DNA of 64,000 nucleotides, taken from NCBI RefSeq assembly GCF_001431665.1, contig NZ_LLXV01000021.1:186001-250000 (forward strand), written 5' to 3'. This document shows, one piece after another, positions 33,339-41,897 of the stretch. A model generated the notes under the pieces. That model did no database searches and was not told the DNA's origin. It saw nothing but the letters and a program-made list of their open reading frames with translations. Origin of the DNA: Stenotrophomonas beteli (GTDB lineage: Bacteria > Pseudomonadota > Gammaproteobacteria > Xanthomonadales > Xanthomonadaceae). Position 1 is the stretch's first letter. Every line of letters begins with the position of its first letter. A program made the position numbers and the translations under genes.

Positions 33339-33886
33339 CAGATGACACCATCAAGGTCATCACGCATCGCCGCACCCACGGCGAACACGCGTGCCAGTAC
33401 GAACAGCATCAGCACCGCGACCAGGCCAGTGATCGACATGCCGCCGCCCACCTCCATCCAGGTGAAGTCCGGGCCCATCCAGGCGGCGTAGGCACCGATC
33501 AGGATCGACAGCAGCTCCATCGCCAGCATCAGCCACGCCATGCGTTGCAGGCGCTGCGCATTGGCATGGGTGAACGGCCGCTCGCGCGCAGCCGACTTCA
33601 ACAGCCGCAGCAGGTGCCGCAGGAACAGCAGGCACAGCACCAGCAGCGCGACGATGGCGCCCAGACCGAGGCAGAAATGCAGGAACAGATCGTTCCCATG
33701 CGCGGCCGCAGCAGCGGCATCGTGCACGCTGTCGAGCAGCCAGCGCCGGTCGTGGGCGACCAGCGGCACGGCCAGCAGTGCGGCCAGGATGCCCAGCCAG
33801 CACATCGCGCGGACGGCCTGTACGGCGGCCTGGGCCAGGGTGAACAAGCCTCGCGCAGGTCTGGCGCGGGCGGGACGAGCGGTCAA
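33338..33886 (-). CDS. DUF2975 membrane protein
   Basis: A 182-residue protein with four hydrophobic helices (about 27-45, 73-95, 118-136, 150-170), the topology of DUF2975 partners of YozG-type regulators. No ATG fits: a TTG at 33886 with GGAGG four bases upstream is the best start; extending further adds low-complexity residues and no Shine-Dalgarno. The function is unknown. Stop and start overlap with the XRE gene (TGATG). Confidence 0.75.
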   Translation of the reverse strand: MTARPARARPARGLFTLAQAAVQAVRAMCWLGILAALLAVPLVAHDRRWLLDSVHDAAAAAAHGNDLFLHFCLGLGAIVALLVLCLLFLRHLLRLLKSAARERPFTHANAQRLQRMAWLMLAMELLSILIGAYAAWMGPDFTWMEVGGGMSITGLVAVLMLFVLARVFAVGAAMRDDLDGVI

Positions 33887-33928
33887 GCGGCCTCCGGCGT
33901 TGGGACAGCATCGCCGCCCCGGGATGGA

Positions 33929-33945
33929 TTTATCGATAAACGATA
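33929..33945. promoter_or_regulatory. Candidate XRE operator upstream of DUF2975-XRE
   Basis: A 12-base palindrome TTTATCGATAAA overlaps an inverted pair TATCG, ATAAA, CGATA (33931-33945). It stands alone as AT-rich sequence 43 bases before the TTG start and would be a natural autoregulatory site for the XRE protein. Confidence 0.55.
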
Positions 33946-34028
33946 TACCACATCCTGAGTGAAAGGCTGAATCGCACGCGTGCCCCTGCCAGGGCGCGGG
34001 CAATGCGCTGGACGCTGCGCGGCCCCGA

Positions 34029-34460
34029 TCAGACCACGATTTCGCCCTCGTCCTCGCCATCCCAGTAGTGGATGCGGCTGGCGTGCACATGAATCAGCAC
34101 CAGCCCCGGTGTATCCACTCCCTGTTCGAACCAGCGCTCAAGGTCCTTCACCCAGTGCTGGCTCATCGTAGCGCGATCGCGTACCAGCGCTGCCCTTCCC
34201 TGCACGTGCACGAACAACGGTGGCTTGCCCAGTAGCGACTTGCTGCCGGAAAAACCCAGCGCAACGGCGGGGTCAGCGTCGATCTCGCGCACCATGTCGG
34301 TGTCTTCCGTAGTGAAGAACCAGCTGTCACCGTCATAGTCCACGTCACCGTTGTTGCTCATCGGACGACCCGCAATCTCTCGACCCGCGTGGGTCTGCAG
34401 CAGGGTGAAATCAATGCCGGCCATCTTCTTGGCCAGTTCGGGCAGGGTGAGCTGGGTCAT
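34029..34460 (-). CDS. General stress protein, pyridoxamine 5'-phosphate oxidase fold
   Basis: A 143-residue flavin/split-barrel protein. 'EIAGRPMSNNGDVDYDGDSW' and 'DTDMVREIDADPAVALGFS' match the general stress protein 26-like branch of the PNPOx family. Members bind FMN, FAD or similar cofactors and help in stress; true PNP oxidase activity is not expected. The ATG at 34460 gives the usual length, although longer in-frame forms exist. It appears monocistronic. Confidence 0.78.
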   Translation of the reverse strand: MTQLTLPELAKKMAGIDFTLLQTHAGREIAGRPMSNNGDVDYDGDSWFFTTEDTDMVREIDADPAVALGFSGSKSLLGKPPLFVHVQGRAALVRDRATMSQHWVKDLERWFEQGVDTPGLVLIHVHASRIHYWDGEDEGEIVV

Positions 34461-34745
34461 GGCGTCGTCCGTCAGCGGATGGAATCCCAGCGTCGGCGCA
34501 CAGCAGTGACCGAAGCGTGGATGAGCAGTTGCGACCTCTTCACAGAAAACGAGATAGAGCGCATGGCACATGCGTGACGCACCTCACACCACCACAGCCG
34601 CGTTAAGAGCAGATGGAGGAACGGCCCTCCAGGCCGCGACACGCCTCTAACAGGGCATTGCTCAAGAATCGCGCAACCCCGTGGCGCGACCGGCATGGCT
34701 GCCGGCACAAGCGCAGGCTTTCCTCCGCAACCGCATGGCCTCCAC

Positions 34746-35183
34746 ATGGACCTGTTCGCCTGGCTCGCGTTCGGCTGCTACCTGTTGGCGTTCTTCATTG
34801 TCTCGCTGTTTGCTGCGGCCTATCTGAAACGCTCTGACTTCATGCCTTACCACGGCCAGGCCGTGGGCGTGCCGTGGACCGAGGTCGAGCCGCGCATGCA
34901 GGTGCTGGTGATGGCCCTCATCCGCGTGGTCGGGGCGGGCTGGATCGCACTGGCCGGGGCTGGCGTGATGCTGGCCTGGCTGATCTTCTTCGGGGGTCAC
35001 TTCGCACTGCCGCAGCTGCTGGCGTTCCAGCTGTTCTGCCTGGTCGCCACCGTGCCGCCGGTCCTGGTCGCCGCCGGCGTGCAGCGGCGTACCGGTGCGC
35101 GTACCCCGGTGCCCGCTGGCGCCATGGTTGTACTGCTGTCGGTCATCGGATTCGTGCTGGCCCTGTTGTCGCTACCGCAGTGA
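34746..35183 (+). CDS. Small membrane protein of unknown function
   Basis: A 145-residue protein with four hydrophobic segments (about 4-27, 58-85, 90-110, 125-143) separated by short basic loops. I do not recognise the family. ATG 34746 places the first helix at the N-terminus; an in-frame start at 34695 would add a Pro-rich leader. It is followed 29 bases later by the thioesterase gene in the same direction, so the two may be co-transcribed. Confidence 0.6.
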   Translation: MDLFAWLAFGCYLLAFFIVSLFAAAYLKRSDFMPYHGQAVGVPWTEVEPRMQVLVMALIRVVGAGWIALAGAGVMLAWLIFFGGHFALPQLLAFQLFCLVATVPPVLVAAGVQRRTGARTPVPAGAMVVLLSVIGFVLALLSLPQ

Positions 35184-35212
35184 CGTCCCTTCCCCCTCCA
35201 CGAGGCTCAACG

Positions 35213-35719
35213 ATGAATCCCGAATCGATCTTCTACAGTGTGGTCAACGGCGATCTTCCACGCTCCCAGGCGGGCACACTGCTCGGCTGGCGCTTCGTCG
35301 GTTACGACGATGCACTGCGCCGCATCCAGGTTGAATTCGACGCTGGCACCATACTGACCAATCCGATGGGCAACGTACAGGGCGGCTTCCTCTCGGCGAT
35401 GCTGGACGACTGCATGGGGCCGGCGATCTACGCCACGCTGCCGGCCAACCGCATCGCCGTCACGGTGGAATCCAAGACCAGTTTCGTCAGCCCGGCGCGG
35501 CCAGGCCGGATCATCGGCTGGGGCGAGGTGGAGCACAGCAAGGGCAGCATCGCCTTCACCCGCGGCTGGCTGACCGATCCGGCCGGCAAGGTGCTGGCCA
35601 CCGCCAGCGCCACCTTCCGGGTTGGCGCGCTGCGCTGGCGCGGCCTGTCGGTGCCGCGTCCCATCGCGCAACGGATGATCTCACGTACGCTGCGGCGGGT
35701 GCATGCACGCATCGGCTGA
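35213..35719 (+). CDS. PaaI-like hotdog-fold thioesterase
   Basis: A 168-residue protein of the 4HBT/PaaI family. 'NPMGNVQGGFLSAMLDDCMG' is the conserved block that includes the catalytic Asn/Asp region; 'VESKTSFVSPARPGRIIGWG' and 'LATASATFRVG' are the strands of the hotdog fold. It should hydrolyse acyl-CoA thioesters of unknown identity in the cytoplasm. Start and stop are convergent with the diguanylate cyclase gene (9-base gap). Confidence 0.8.
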   Translation: MNPESIFYSVVNGDLPRSQAGTLLGWRFVGYDDALRRIQVEFDAGTILTNPMGNVQGGFLSAMLDDCMGPAIYATLPANRIAVTVESKTSFVSPARPGRIIGWGEVEHSKGSIAFTRGWLTDPAGKVLATASATFRVGALRWRGLSVPRPIAQRMISRTLRRVHARIG

Positions 35720-35728
35720 TGCGTGCCC

Positions 35729-37471
35729 TCAGCGCGCACCGCGACCTCGACCGGCCACGCGCACGCGGTCGCGGCCCTGGGCCTTGGCCTGGTACATGGC
35801 CGCGTCGGCGGCACGCAACAGGGTGCGCCAGCCCAGCGCATCGGTCTTTCCCGCGGCTACGCCGAAGCTGGCGGTGACCCGCAGCACGTTGCCACCGGCC
35901 AGTGCGATGTCCAGCTGCCGCAGCGCCACGCGCAGGGACTCGGCCACGTGGCGGCCGCCGGCCAGGTCACCGTCGGCCAGCAGCACCAGGAACTCCTCGC
36001 CACCGTAGCGGGCAACGCTGTCGGTGCGGCGCAGGTGGCGCTGCAGCAGCTGCGCCACCTGCACCAGCACCTCGTCGCCAGCCTCATGACCGTGGCCATC
36101 GTTGATGGCCTTGAAGCGATCCACGTCCAGCAGGATCACCACCGCGCTGCTGCCACCGCCGGCATGGCGCTGCTGCACCATTTCGTCCAGCGCGCGCCGG
36201 TTCAACAGCCCGGTCAGTTCATCGGTGCCGGCCAGCTGGCGCAGCTCGCTGGTCAAGGCCGAGCGCTCTCTCGACTTCTCGCGCAGCACTTCGATGGCAT
36301 CGAACAGGCGCTGCATCTCGGCCAGTGGATGGGTGGCGTGCTGCTCCGGACCGGGTGTGTCCGAGGCGATCTGGATGACCTGCGTCTGCGCCTGCAGCAG
36401 TGGGCGCAGGATCTGCCGGTGGGCGATGCGCAGGACGCCGCCCAGCACCAGCAGCGTACCCAGCGCGGTGGCCACCAGCACCCCCAGGCGTGTCGCCTCG
36501 CGGTTGCGGGCGTGCTCGAAGCGATCGATCGACACGCGCAGATAGCCGTCGCGCAGTTCTTCCAGCGAGCGCAGCGTCGGAACATAGCGCGTGGTGAACT
36601 CGGCTGCGGTCCACGGCGGTGGCCGGCCGCGCCTGCCATCCTTGATCAGCTGCTCGATCATCGGCAGCGACTCGCCGAAAAACTGCCGTCGCGCCGTGTC
36701 CCAATGCCAGGACAGCGCCGGATCGCTGCGGAACACCGATTCATGGCTGCCTGCCAGATACCACAGCTCGAGCAGGCGGCCTTCGGTCTGCAACGCTGCA
36801 CGCACCTGTTCATCGCGCCACGCGCCGGGTATCGCCACCGGCGCCATCACGTTGGAGGCCAGCCGGCCACCGTGTTCGCGCAGGTCGATCAGCACCTGGC
36901 CCTGCATCGCCGGGATGGCGGCCTCGCGATCGGCGCGCACCAGCGCGTTGACCTGTGCCGAGCTCAGCAGGTGCAGACGATCGACCACGGCGAACATGCT
37001 GTTGATCGCACGCTCCACCTCTTCCACCCGCCGCGCATCGCGCGGTACTGCCGCGACCTGGTCGACCGCCGCGCGCGCCGTGGACAGCCGGCGCCGCGCA
37101 TCGGCCAGCAGGCCCTGGCCATCCACTTTCTCCGGGCCGGCCTTGAAGACCGCATCGAGCTGCAGCAGCGCGGCATCCACCCGTTGCCGTGCCGCTGCCA
37201 GCTGCGCGGCCAATCGTGCGTGCGTGCCTGCATCGGCCGGGTCTGCGCCGAGCAGGCTGTTGGCCGGGCCGCGCTCGGACGAGATGAGATTGGCCAGCTC
37301 GAAGGTCTGGCGCAGCTGGCGCAGGCTGACCAGATTGCTCTCGGCTTCAACCAAGCGCTGCGTCCCCTGCACCAGCGCGATGGCCATCAGCGGCAGTGTG
37401 CACAGCACGAACAGGCCGCCCAGTATCCAGAGCCATGTCCGCAGACCGATTGGCGATGCCCTGCGAGCCAT
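35729..37471 (-). CDS. Membrane diguanylate cyclase with nitrate-sensor-like periplasmic domain
   Basis: A 580-residue protein. A first membrane helix (about residues 10-32) and a second (about 330-352) bracket a large helical periplasmic domain; 'ANLISSERGPANSLLGAD' resembles the NIT sensor core. A GGDEF domain occupies the C-terminus with 'RYGGEEFLVLL', and an RRTD sequence five residues before GGEEF is a consensus I-site for product inhibition. It makes c-di-GMP under control of an unidentified signal. ATG 37471 is favoured over 37489 because AGGGGG lies nine bases upstream. Confidence 0.87.
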   Translation of the reverse strand: MARRASPIGLRTWLWILGGLFVLCTLPLMAIALVQGTQRLVEAESNLVSLRQLRQTFELANLISSERGPANSLLGADPADAGTHARLAAQLAAARQRVDAALLQLDAVFKAGPEKVDGQGLLADARRRLSTARAAVDQVAAVPRDARRVEEVERAINSMFAVVDRLHLLSSAQVNALVRADREAAIPAMQGQVLIDLREHGGRLASNVMAPVAIPGAWRDEQVRAALQTEGRLLELWYLAGSHESVFRSDPALSWHWDTARRQFFGESLPMIEQLIKDGRRGRPPPWTAAEFTTRYVPTLRSLEELRDGYLRVSIDRFEHARNREATRLGVLVATALGTLLVLGGVLRIAHRQILRPLLQAQTQVIQIASDTPGPEQHATHPLAEMQRLFDAIEVLREKSRERSALTSELRQLAGTDELTGLLNRRALDEMVQQRHAGGGSSAVVILLDVDRFKAINDGHGHEAGDEVLVQVAQLLQRHLRRTDSVARYGGEEFLVLLADGDLAGGRHVAESLRVALRQLDIALAGGNVLRVTASFGVAAGKTDALGWRTLLRAADAAMYQAKAQGRDRVRVAGRGRGAR

Positions 37472-37526
37472 CGATGTAGCCCCCTGCATGTGGATCAGTG
37501 GATCAGCCGGCCCACGTCACGGCGGA

Positions 37527-38552
37527 TCAGATCCAGCGCTGATCCACCAGCTCGCGCTTGACGTAGGCATAGAACACCGGCGCGGCAACCAGGCCCGGCA
37601 GGCCGAACGCCGCCTCCATCACCAGCATCGCCAGCAGCAGCTCCCAGGCCCGTGCCTGGATCTCGCCGCCGACGATGCGTGCGTTGAGGAAGTACTCCAG
37701 CTTGTGGATCACGATCAGGTACAACAGCGCGGCCACCGCCACATAGAACGAGACCGACAGCGCGACGATGGCGATGACGGTGTTGGAGATGAGGTTGCCC
37801 ACCACCGGCAGCAGGCCGGCCAGGAACGTGATCAGCACCAGCGTCTTGGACAGCGGCAGGTGCACACCAAACATTGGCAGCACGCCCAGCAGGAAGATGC
37901 CGGTGAACACCGTGTTGAGCAGCGAGATCTTGACCTGGGCGAACACCACCTGGCGGAATGCGGTGGCCATGCGGCTGGTACGGCCGATCAGTTCCTGTGC
38001 CAGCGGCCCCATCTTCGGCAGCGGCAGCTCGTCGTACAGCGCGATCATTGCGCCCAGCACCATGCCGATCAGGATGCGCACGCCCACCTGCACCGCCGAC
38101 GTACCGGCTACCCCCAGCTGGCGCTGGTGTTCGGCCGCCCATTCGTTGAGCGCCGCACGCAATGCCGGCATGTCTTCGGGAATATAGGGCTGCAGCAATG
38201 CCGGCACCTGGTGGCGCGAACTGTTGAGGATCTCCATCAGGTGTCCCAGCAGCGCGTCCGGTCCACCGGTCTCGGTGCGGAAGAACGAGGCGATGCCGAT
38301 CCCGGCCAGCACCAGCGCACTGATGATCACTGCGGACAGCAGGATCACCGCGATCGCCCGCGCGCGTCCCGGTGGCAGCCGGCCCTCCACCGTCGAGGCC
38401 AGCACATGGGTGAGCTGGAACACCAGCAGGCCCGACAACAGCGTCACCACCAGCCCCAGCTTCAGCGCCAGCCACATGCCCAGCAGCATCATCAACCAGG
38501 CCGCGATCCGTGCAACGGGGGGCTTGGGCTGGGCAACGAGAGCGTCTTGCAT
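37527..38552 (-). CDS. AI-2E family transporter
   Basis: A 341-residue integral membrane protein with about eight hydrophobic helices and the family signature 'GVRILIGMVLGAMIALYDEL' and 'LVLITFLAGLLPVVGNLI'. Members are linked to autoinducer-2 export or to sodium/proton transport; the true substrate is not known. It lies between two GGDEF genes, all on the minus strand, with gaps of 55 and 115 bases. Confidence 0.82.
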   Translation of the reverse strand: MQDALVAQPKPPVARIAAWLMMLLGMWLALKLGLVVTLLSGLLVFQLTHVLASTVEGRLPPGRARAIAVILLSAVIISALVLAGIGIASFFRTETGGPDALLGHLMEILNSSRHQVPALLQPYIPEDMPALRAALNEWAAEHQRQLGVAGTSAVQVGVRILIGMVLGAMIALYDELPLPKMGPLAQELIGRTSRMATAFRQVVFAQVKISLLNTVFTGIFLLGVLPMFGVHLPLSKTLVLITFLAGLLPVVGNLISNTVIAIVALSVSFYVAVAALLYLIVIHKLEYFLNARIVGGEIQARAWELLLAMLVMEAAFGLPGLVAAPVFYAYVKRELVDQRWI

Positions 38553-38667
38553 GGCGGTACGTCCGGGCAGGGTGGCCCATGGTAGAGGATTGCCGGCGCA
38601 ATGCCGCGTGCAGGCTCAACCGCCACCGGGCCAGCCACGCGCCGGCGTCGGGGCGGTGCCGGTAGCC

Positions 38668-39720
38668 TCATTCGCCGTAGCTGGCGGTGTTCTTGCCCTG
38701 CCGCTTGGCGTGGTAGAGGGCGCGGTCGGCCAGCGCCAGCCAGTCCTCCACACTGCCGCCGCGGGGGGTGGCCGCGATGCCGATGCTGACGCTGAACTCG
38801 ACCCCCGGGGTGGCCTGACGGGCCACCTCCAGCAGGTGCAGCCGGACGCGCTCGGCCACACGCATGGCATCCGCCGGCGCGCAGTCATGCAGCAGTACGA
38901 CGAACTCGTCGCCCCCCAGCCGCGCGGGCGTATCGCCGGGCCCGGCGAGGGTACGCAGGGTAGCGGCGATGTGGCGCAGCACTTCGTCCCCGGCGCGGTG
39001 GCCATGCGAATCGTTGATGTGCTTGAAATCGTCCACGTCGAGCATCAGCAGGCAGGCGAAGCCACCCTGCCCCTGTGCCCGGTCCAGCGCCTGCTGCGCG
39101 CGCACGATCAGGAAACCACGGTTGGCCAGTTCAACCAGCGGATCCATCCGGCTCAACCGCTGCAGCTGCCGGTTCTGTGATTTCACCCGGCGCGCCAGCT
39201 GCCAGCTGAGGATGCTGAGCCCGATGCCATAGACGAACAGGAAGGGCACGCTGAGCACGATCGTGCGCTGCGAGGACACCGGTTGGTACGGCAACCCCAG
39301 CACCCACCAGGTAAGCGCGAACCCCAGCACCAGTGCCAGCGTTGCACGCAGTGCCAGGCGCACGCCGCCGGCGGCGATCTTGTCGGCCACCAGCAGCGCG
39401 GCGAACAGCGCACTGGGCACCGTACTGAGCGCCATGAAAGCGATCCAGCCGCCCCCGAAGAAGGAATCGGCCACCATGCAGCGGAACTGGACCACCGCCG
39501 GCTGGCGGGAACGATGGGTCAGCAGCAGCGCCAGCGCCGGCCAGGCCAATGCGTTGAGCAGCAACAGGCCCCAGGCCAGCGCGCCGTCCTGGCGCTCGAG
39601 GATGATCGAGGCAATCGGAACCGCACCCAGCCCGTTGCCGACGAAGCGCATCCAGCCGATGCGCCGGGCCGCACCAATGCCTTCGACCGCAACTTCCGTC
39701 GAGTCGGTGAAGTAAGGCAT
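38668..39720 (-). CDS. MASE2-domain diguanylate cyclase
   Basis: A 350-residue protein whose first about 185 residues form a MASE2-type multi-pass membrane sensor ('RRIGWMRFVGNGLGAVPI' at the start), then a GGDEF domain with 'ARLGGDEFVVLL'. The position equivalent to the I-site is GPGD, so product inhibition is probably absent, unlike in the neighbouring cyclase. It should synthesise c-di-GMP. The ATG at 39720 is the natural start. Confidence 0.87.
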   Translation of the reverse strand: MPYFTDSTEVAVEGIGAARRIGWMRFVGNGLGAVPIASIILERQDGALAWGLLLLNALAWPALALLLTHRSRQPAVVQFRCMVADSFFGGGWIAFMALSTVPSALFAALLVADKIAAGGVRLALRATLALVLGFALTWWVLGLPYQPVSSQRTIVLSVPFLFVYGIGLSILSWQLARRVKSQNRQLQRLSRMDPLVELANRGFLIVRAQQALDRAQGQGGFACLLMLDVDDFKHINDSHGHRAGDEVLRHIAATLRTLAGPGDTPARLGGDEFVVLLHDCAPADAMRVAERVRLHLLEVARQATPGVEFSVSIGIAATPRGGSVEDWLALADRALYHAKRQGKNTASYGE

Positions 39721-39966
39721 TGACGCCCCCCTTGCGTGATCGCACGTTCCACTACGGCCCTGCCGGGCGGTCCGCTACGAGTCTGACAGCTTTGCGTCAA
39801 TTCAGGATCAAGGTGGCATCGGACGCAATGGAACTACCTGGCCGCATCCGCTCCCGAAGCGCCGGCGAGCATGGCCGCTTCCGACTGCCCGCGCGTCAGC
39901 GGGGGAATCTGACCCTTCTTCCATCACTTCCACGACGCGGTCATCGAGCAGTACTTGCGGCCGGCC

Positions 39967-39990
39967 AATTAATTCGATTATTCTAGAAAT
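39967..39990. promoter_or_regulatory. Candidate ArsR operator/promoter
   Basis: An AT-rich stretch (AATTAATTCGATTATTCTAG, then AAAT) directly before the arsR start, with an inner TTCTAGAA palindrome. Its place on top of the start codon suits autorepression by ArsR. No Shine-Dalgarno is visible. Confidence 0.5.
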
Positions 39991-40320
39991 ATGAAAACAA
40001 AGCAGGCAATCACGGCCCTCACCGCCCTCGGCCACGCCACCCGCCTGGCCGCCTTCCGCCTGCTGGTCGAAGCCGGGCCCGCAGGACGCATGGCCGGCGA
40101 CATCGCCTCGATCCTGCAGGTGCCGCCGGCCACGCTGAGTTTCCATCTGAAGGAACTGCTGCAGGCCGGCCTGGTGGAAAGCGAGAGCCAGGGCCGCAAC
40201 GTCTGCTACCGCGCCAACTTCAATGCCATGACCGGCCTGATCGATTACCTCACCCACAACTGCTGTGCCGGCTCACCTGCGCCGGGCTGCAGCCCCGGCG
40301 CGCCCGACTGCGCCGGCTGA
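39991..40320 (+). CDS. arsR: ArsR-type arsenic-responsive repressor
   Basis: A 109-residue winged-helix repressor. The recognition helix is 'VPPATLSFHLKELLQAG'. The classical arsenite motif ELCVC is absent; instead Cys91, Cys92, Cys100 and Cys107 lie in a C-terminal tail, the layout of Acidithiobacillus-type ArsR, which binds As(III) there. It is the first gene of arsR-arsC-acr3 and presumably represses it. Confidence 0.9.
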   Translation: MKTKQAITALTALGHATRLAAFRLLVEAGPAGRMAGDIASILQVPPATLSFHLKELLQAGLVESESQGRNVCYRANFNAMTGLIDYLTHNCCAGSPAPGCSPGAPDCAG

Positions 40321-40334
40321 ACGGAGATCTGCGT

Positions 40335-40841
40335 GTGACCACAAAACGCGTGCTGTTCCTGTGCACCGGCAATTCCGCCCGCAGTGTGCTCGCCGAAGCC
40401 ACCCTGCGGGCGTGGGCCGGGCATCGCTTCGAGGTCTTCAGTGCCGGCAGCCAGCCGACCGGCCAGGTCAATCCGTTCGCCATCGCCCAGCTGCAGGCCG
40501 ACGGCATCGCCACCGCCGGGCTGCACAGCAAATCCTGGGACGTGTTCGCCGATGCCGCACCGATGGACCTGGTGATCACCGTCTGCGACGCCGCCGCGGC
40601 GGAAACCTGCCCCGTGGTGTTTGGCGATTTCCTGCGCACGCACTGGGGGCTGCCGGATCCGGCTGCGGTCGAAGGCAGCGACGCCGACATGGCCCAGGCA
40701 TTCGCCCAGGCCCATGCCATCGTGAAAGTCCGGCTGCTCGCCCTGCTGGCCCTGCCTGCGGCCACCTGGAACGACCGTGGTGAACTGAAACACGCCCTGG
40801 ACCGTATCGGCTTCGTGCAGCCCGCAGACCCGGGCGCATGA
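40335..40841 (+). CDS. arsC: Arsenate reductase, low-molecular-weight phosphatase type
   Basis: A 168-residue enzyme that reduces arsenate to arsenite. The active-site loop 'CTGNSARS' (Cys10 to Arg16, CX5R) identifies the phosphatase-fold ArsC; further Cys residues in 'VITVCDAAAAETCPV' fit the disulfide cascade of thioredoxin-coupled forms. It begins with GTG (GTGACC) at 40335, 14 bases after arsR, with GGAG just before. It overlaps acr3 by four bases. Confidence 0.9.
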   Translation: MTTKRVLFLCTGNSARSVLAEATLRAWAGHRFEVFSAGSQPTGQVNPFAIAQLQADGIATAGLHSKSWDVFADAAPMDLVITVCDAAAAETCPVVFGDFLRTHWGLPDPAAVEGSDADMAQAFAQAHAIVKVRLLALLALPAATWNDRGELKHALDRIGFVQPADPGA

Positions 40842-41881
40842 GCCGCCCCGCTCCGATGGGGCGCTTCGAACGCCACCTCACCCTGTGGGTCACCTTGTGC
40901 ATCGCGGCGGGCACCGCACTGGGCCATTTCCTGCCCGCTGCATTCGCCGCGCTGGCGCGCACCGAAGTGGCCAGAGTCAACCTGCCGATGGCGGTGCTGA
41001 TCTGGTTGATGATCATCCCGATGCTGCTGAAGGTCGACTTCGGCGCAATGCGCCAGGTCGGCCAACATTGGAAGGGCATCGGCGTGACGTTGCTCATCAA
41101 CTGGGCGGTCAAGCCATTCTCGATGGCGCTGCTGGGCTGGCTGTTCCTGCGCCATGCCTTCGCCGGCTGGCTACCGCCCGGGCAGGCCGACAGCTACATC
41201 GCCGGCCTGATCCTGCTGGCGGCGGCGCCGTGCACGGCAATGGTGTTCGTGTGGAGCAACCTGTGCCGTGGCGATGCCAACTTCACGCTGAGCCAGGTGG
41301 CGTTGAACGACGCGATCATGGTGGTCGCCTATGCGCCGGTGGTGGCGTTGCTGCTGGGTCTGTCGGCCATCAGCGTGCCGTGGAACACGCTGATCCTGTC
41401 AGTGGGTCTGTACATCATCGTGCCAGTGATCGCTGCCGCAGCGCTGCGGCGCATGCTGCTGGCGCGTCATGGCCAGGCCGGCCTGGAGGCCGTGCTGCGC
41501 AGGCTCGGGCCGCTGTCGCTGGCCGCGCTGCTGCTCACCCTGCTGCTGTTGTTCGGCTTCCAGGGCCGCCAGATCGTGCAGCAGCCGCTGGTCATCGCGC
41601 TGATCGCGGTGCCGATCCTGATCCAGGTGTACTTCAATGCGGGGCTGGCCTACCTGGTGAACCGGCAACTGGGCGTCGCCCATTGCGTGGCCGGTCCGTC
41701 GGCGCTGATCGGCGCCAGCAACTTCTTCGAACTGGCCGTGGCGACCGCCGTGGGCCTGTTCGGTGTGCATTCCGGTGCAGCGCTGGCGACGGTGGTCGGC
41801 GTACTGATCGAGGTACCGGTGATGCTGTCGGTGGTCCGCATCGTCAACGCGTCGCAAGGCTGGTACGAACGCAGGCGATGA
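40838..41881 (+). CDS. acr3: Arsenite efflux transporter, ACR3 family
   Basis: A 347-residue membrane protein with ten predicted helices and the conserved 'LAAAPCTAMVFVWSNL' segment bearing the essential cysteine of ACR3 pumps. It exports arsenite made by ArsC. It overlaps arsC by four bases and ends 16 bases before the convergent LacI-family gene. Confidence 0.92.
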   Translation: MSRPAPMGRFERHLTLWVTLCIAAGTALGHFLPAAFAALARTEVARVNLPMAVLIWLMIIPMLLKVDFGAMRQVGQHWKGIGVTLLINWAVKPFSMALLGWLFLRHAFAGWLPPGQADSYIAGLILLAAAPCTAMVFVWSNLCRGDANFTLSQVALNDAIMVVAYAPVVALLLGLSAISVPWNTLILSVGLYIIVPVIAAAALRRMLLARHGQAGLEAVLRRLGPLSLAALLLTLLLLFGFQGRQIVQQPLVIALIAVPILIQVYFNAGLAYLVNRQLGVAHCVAGPSALIGASNFFELAVATAVGLFGVHSGAALATVVGVLIEVPVMLSVVRIVNASQGWYERRR

Positions 41882-41897
41882 TCACGCGCCCCAACCC

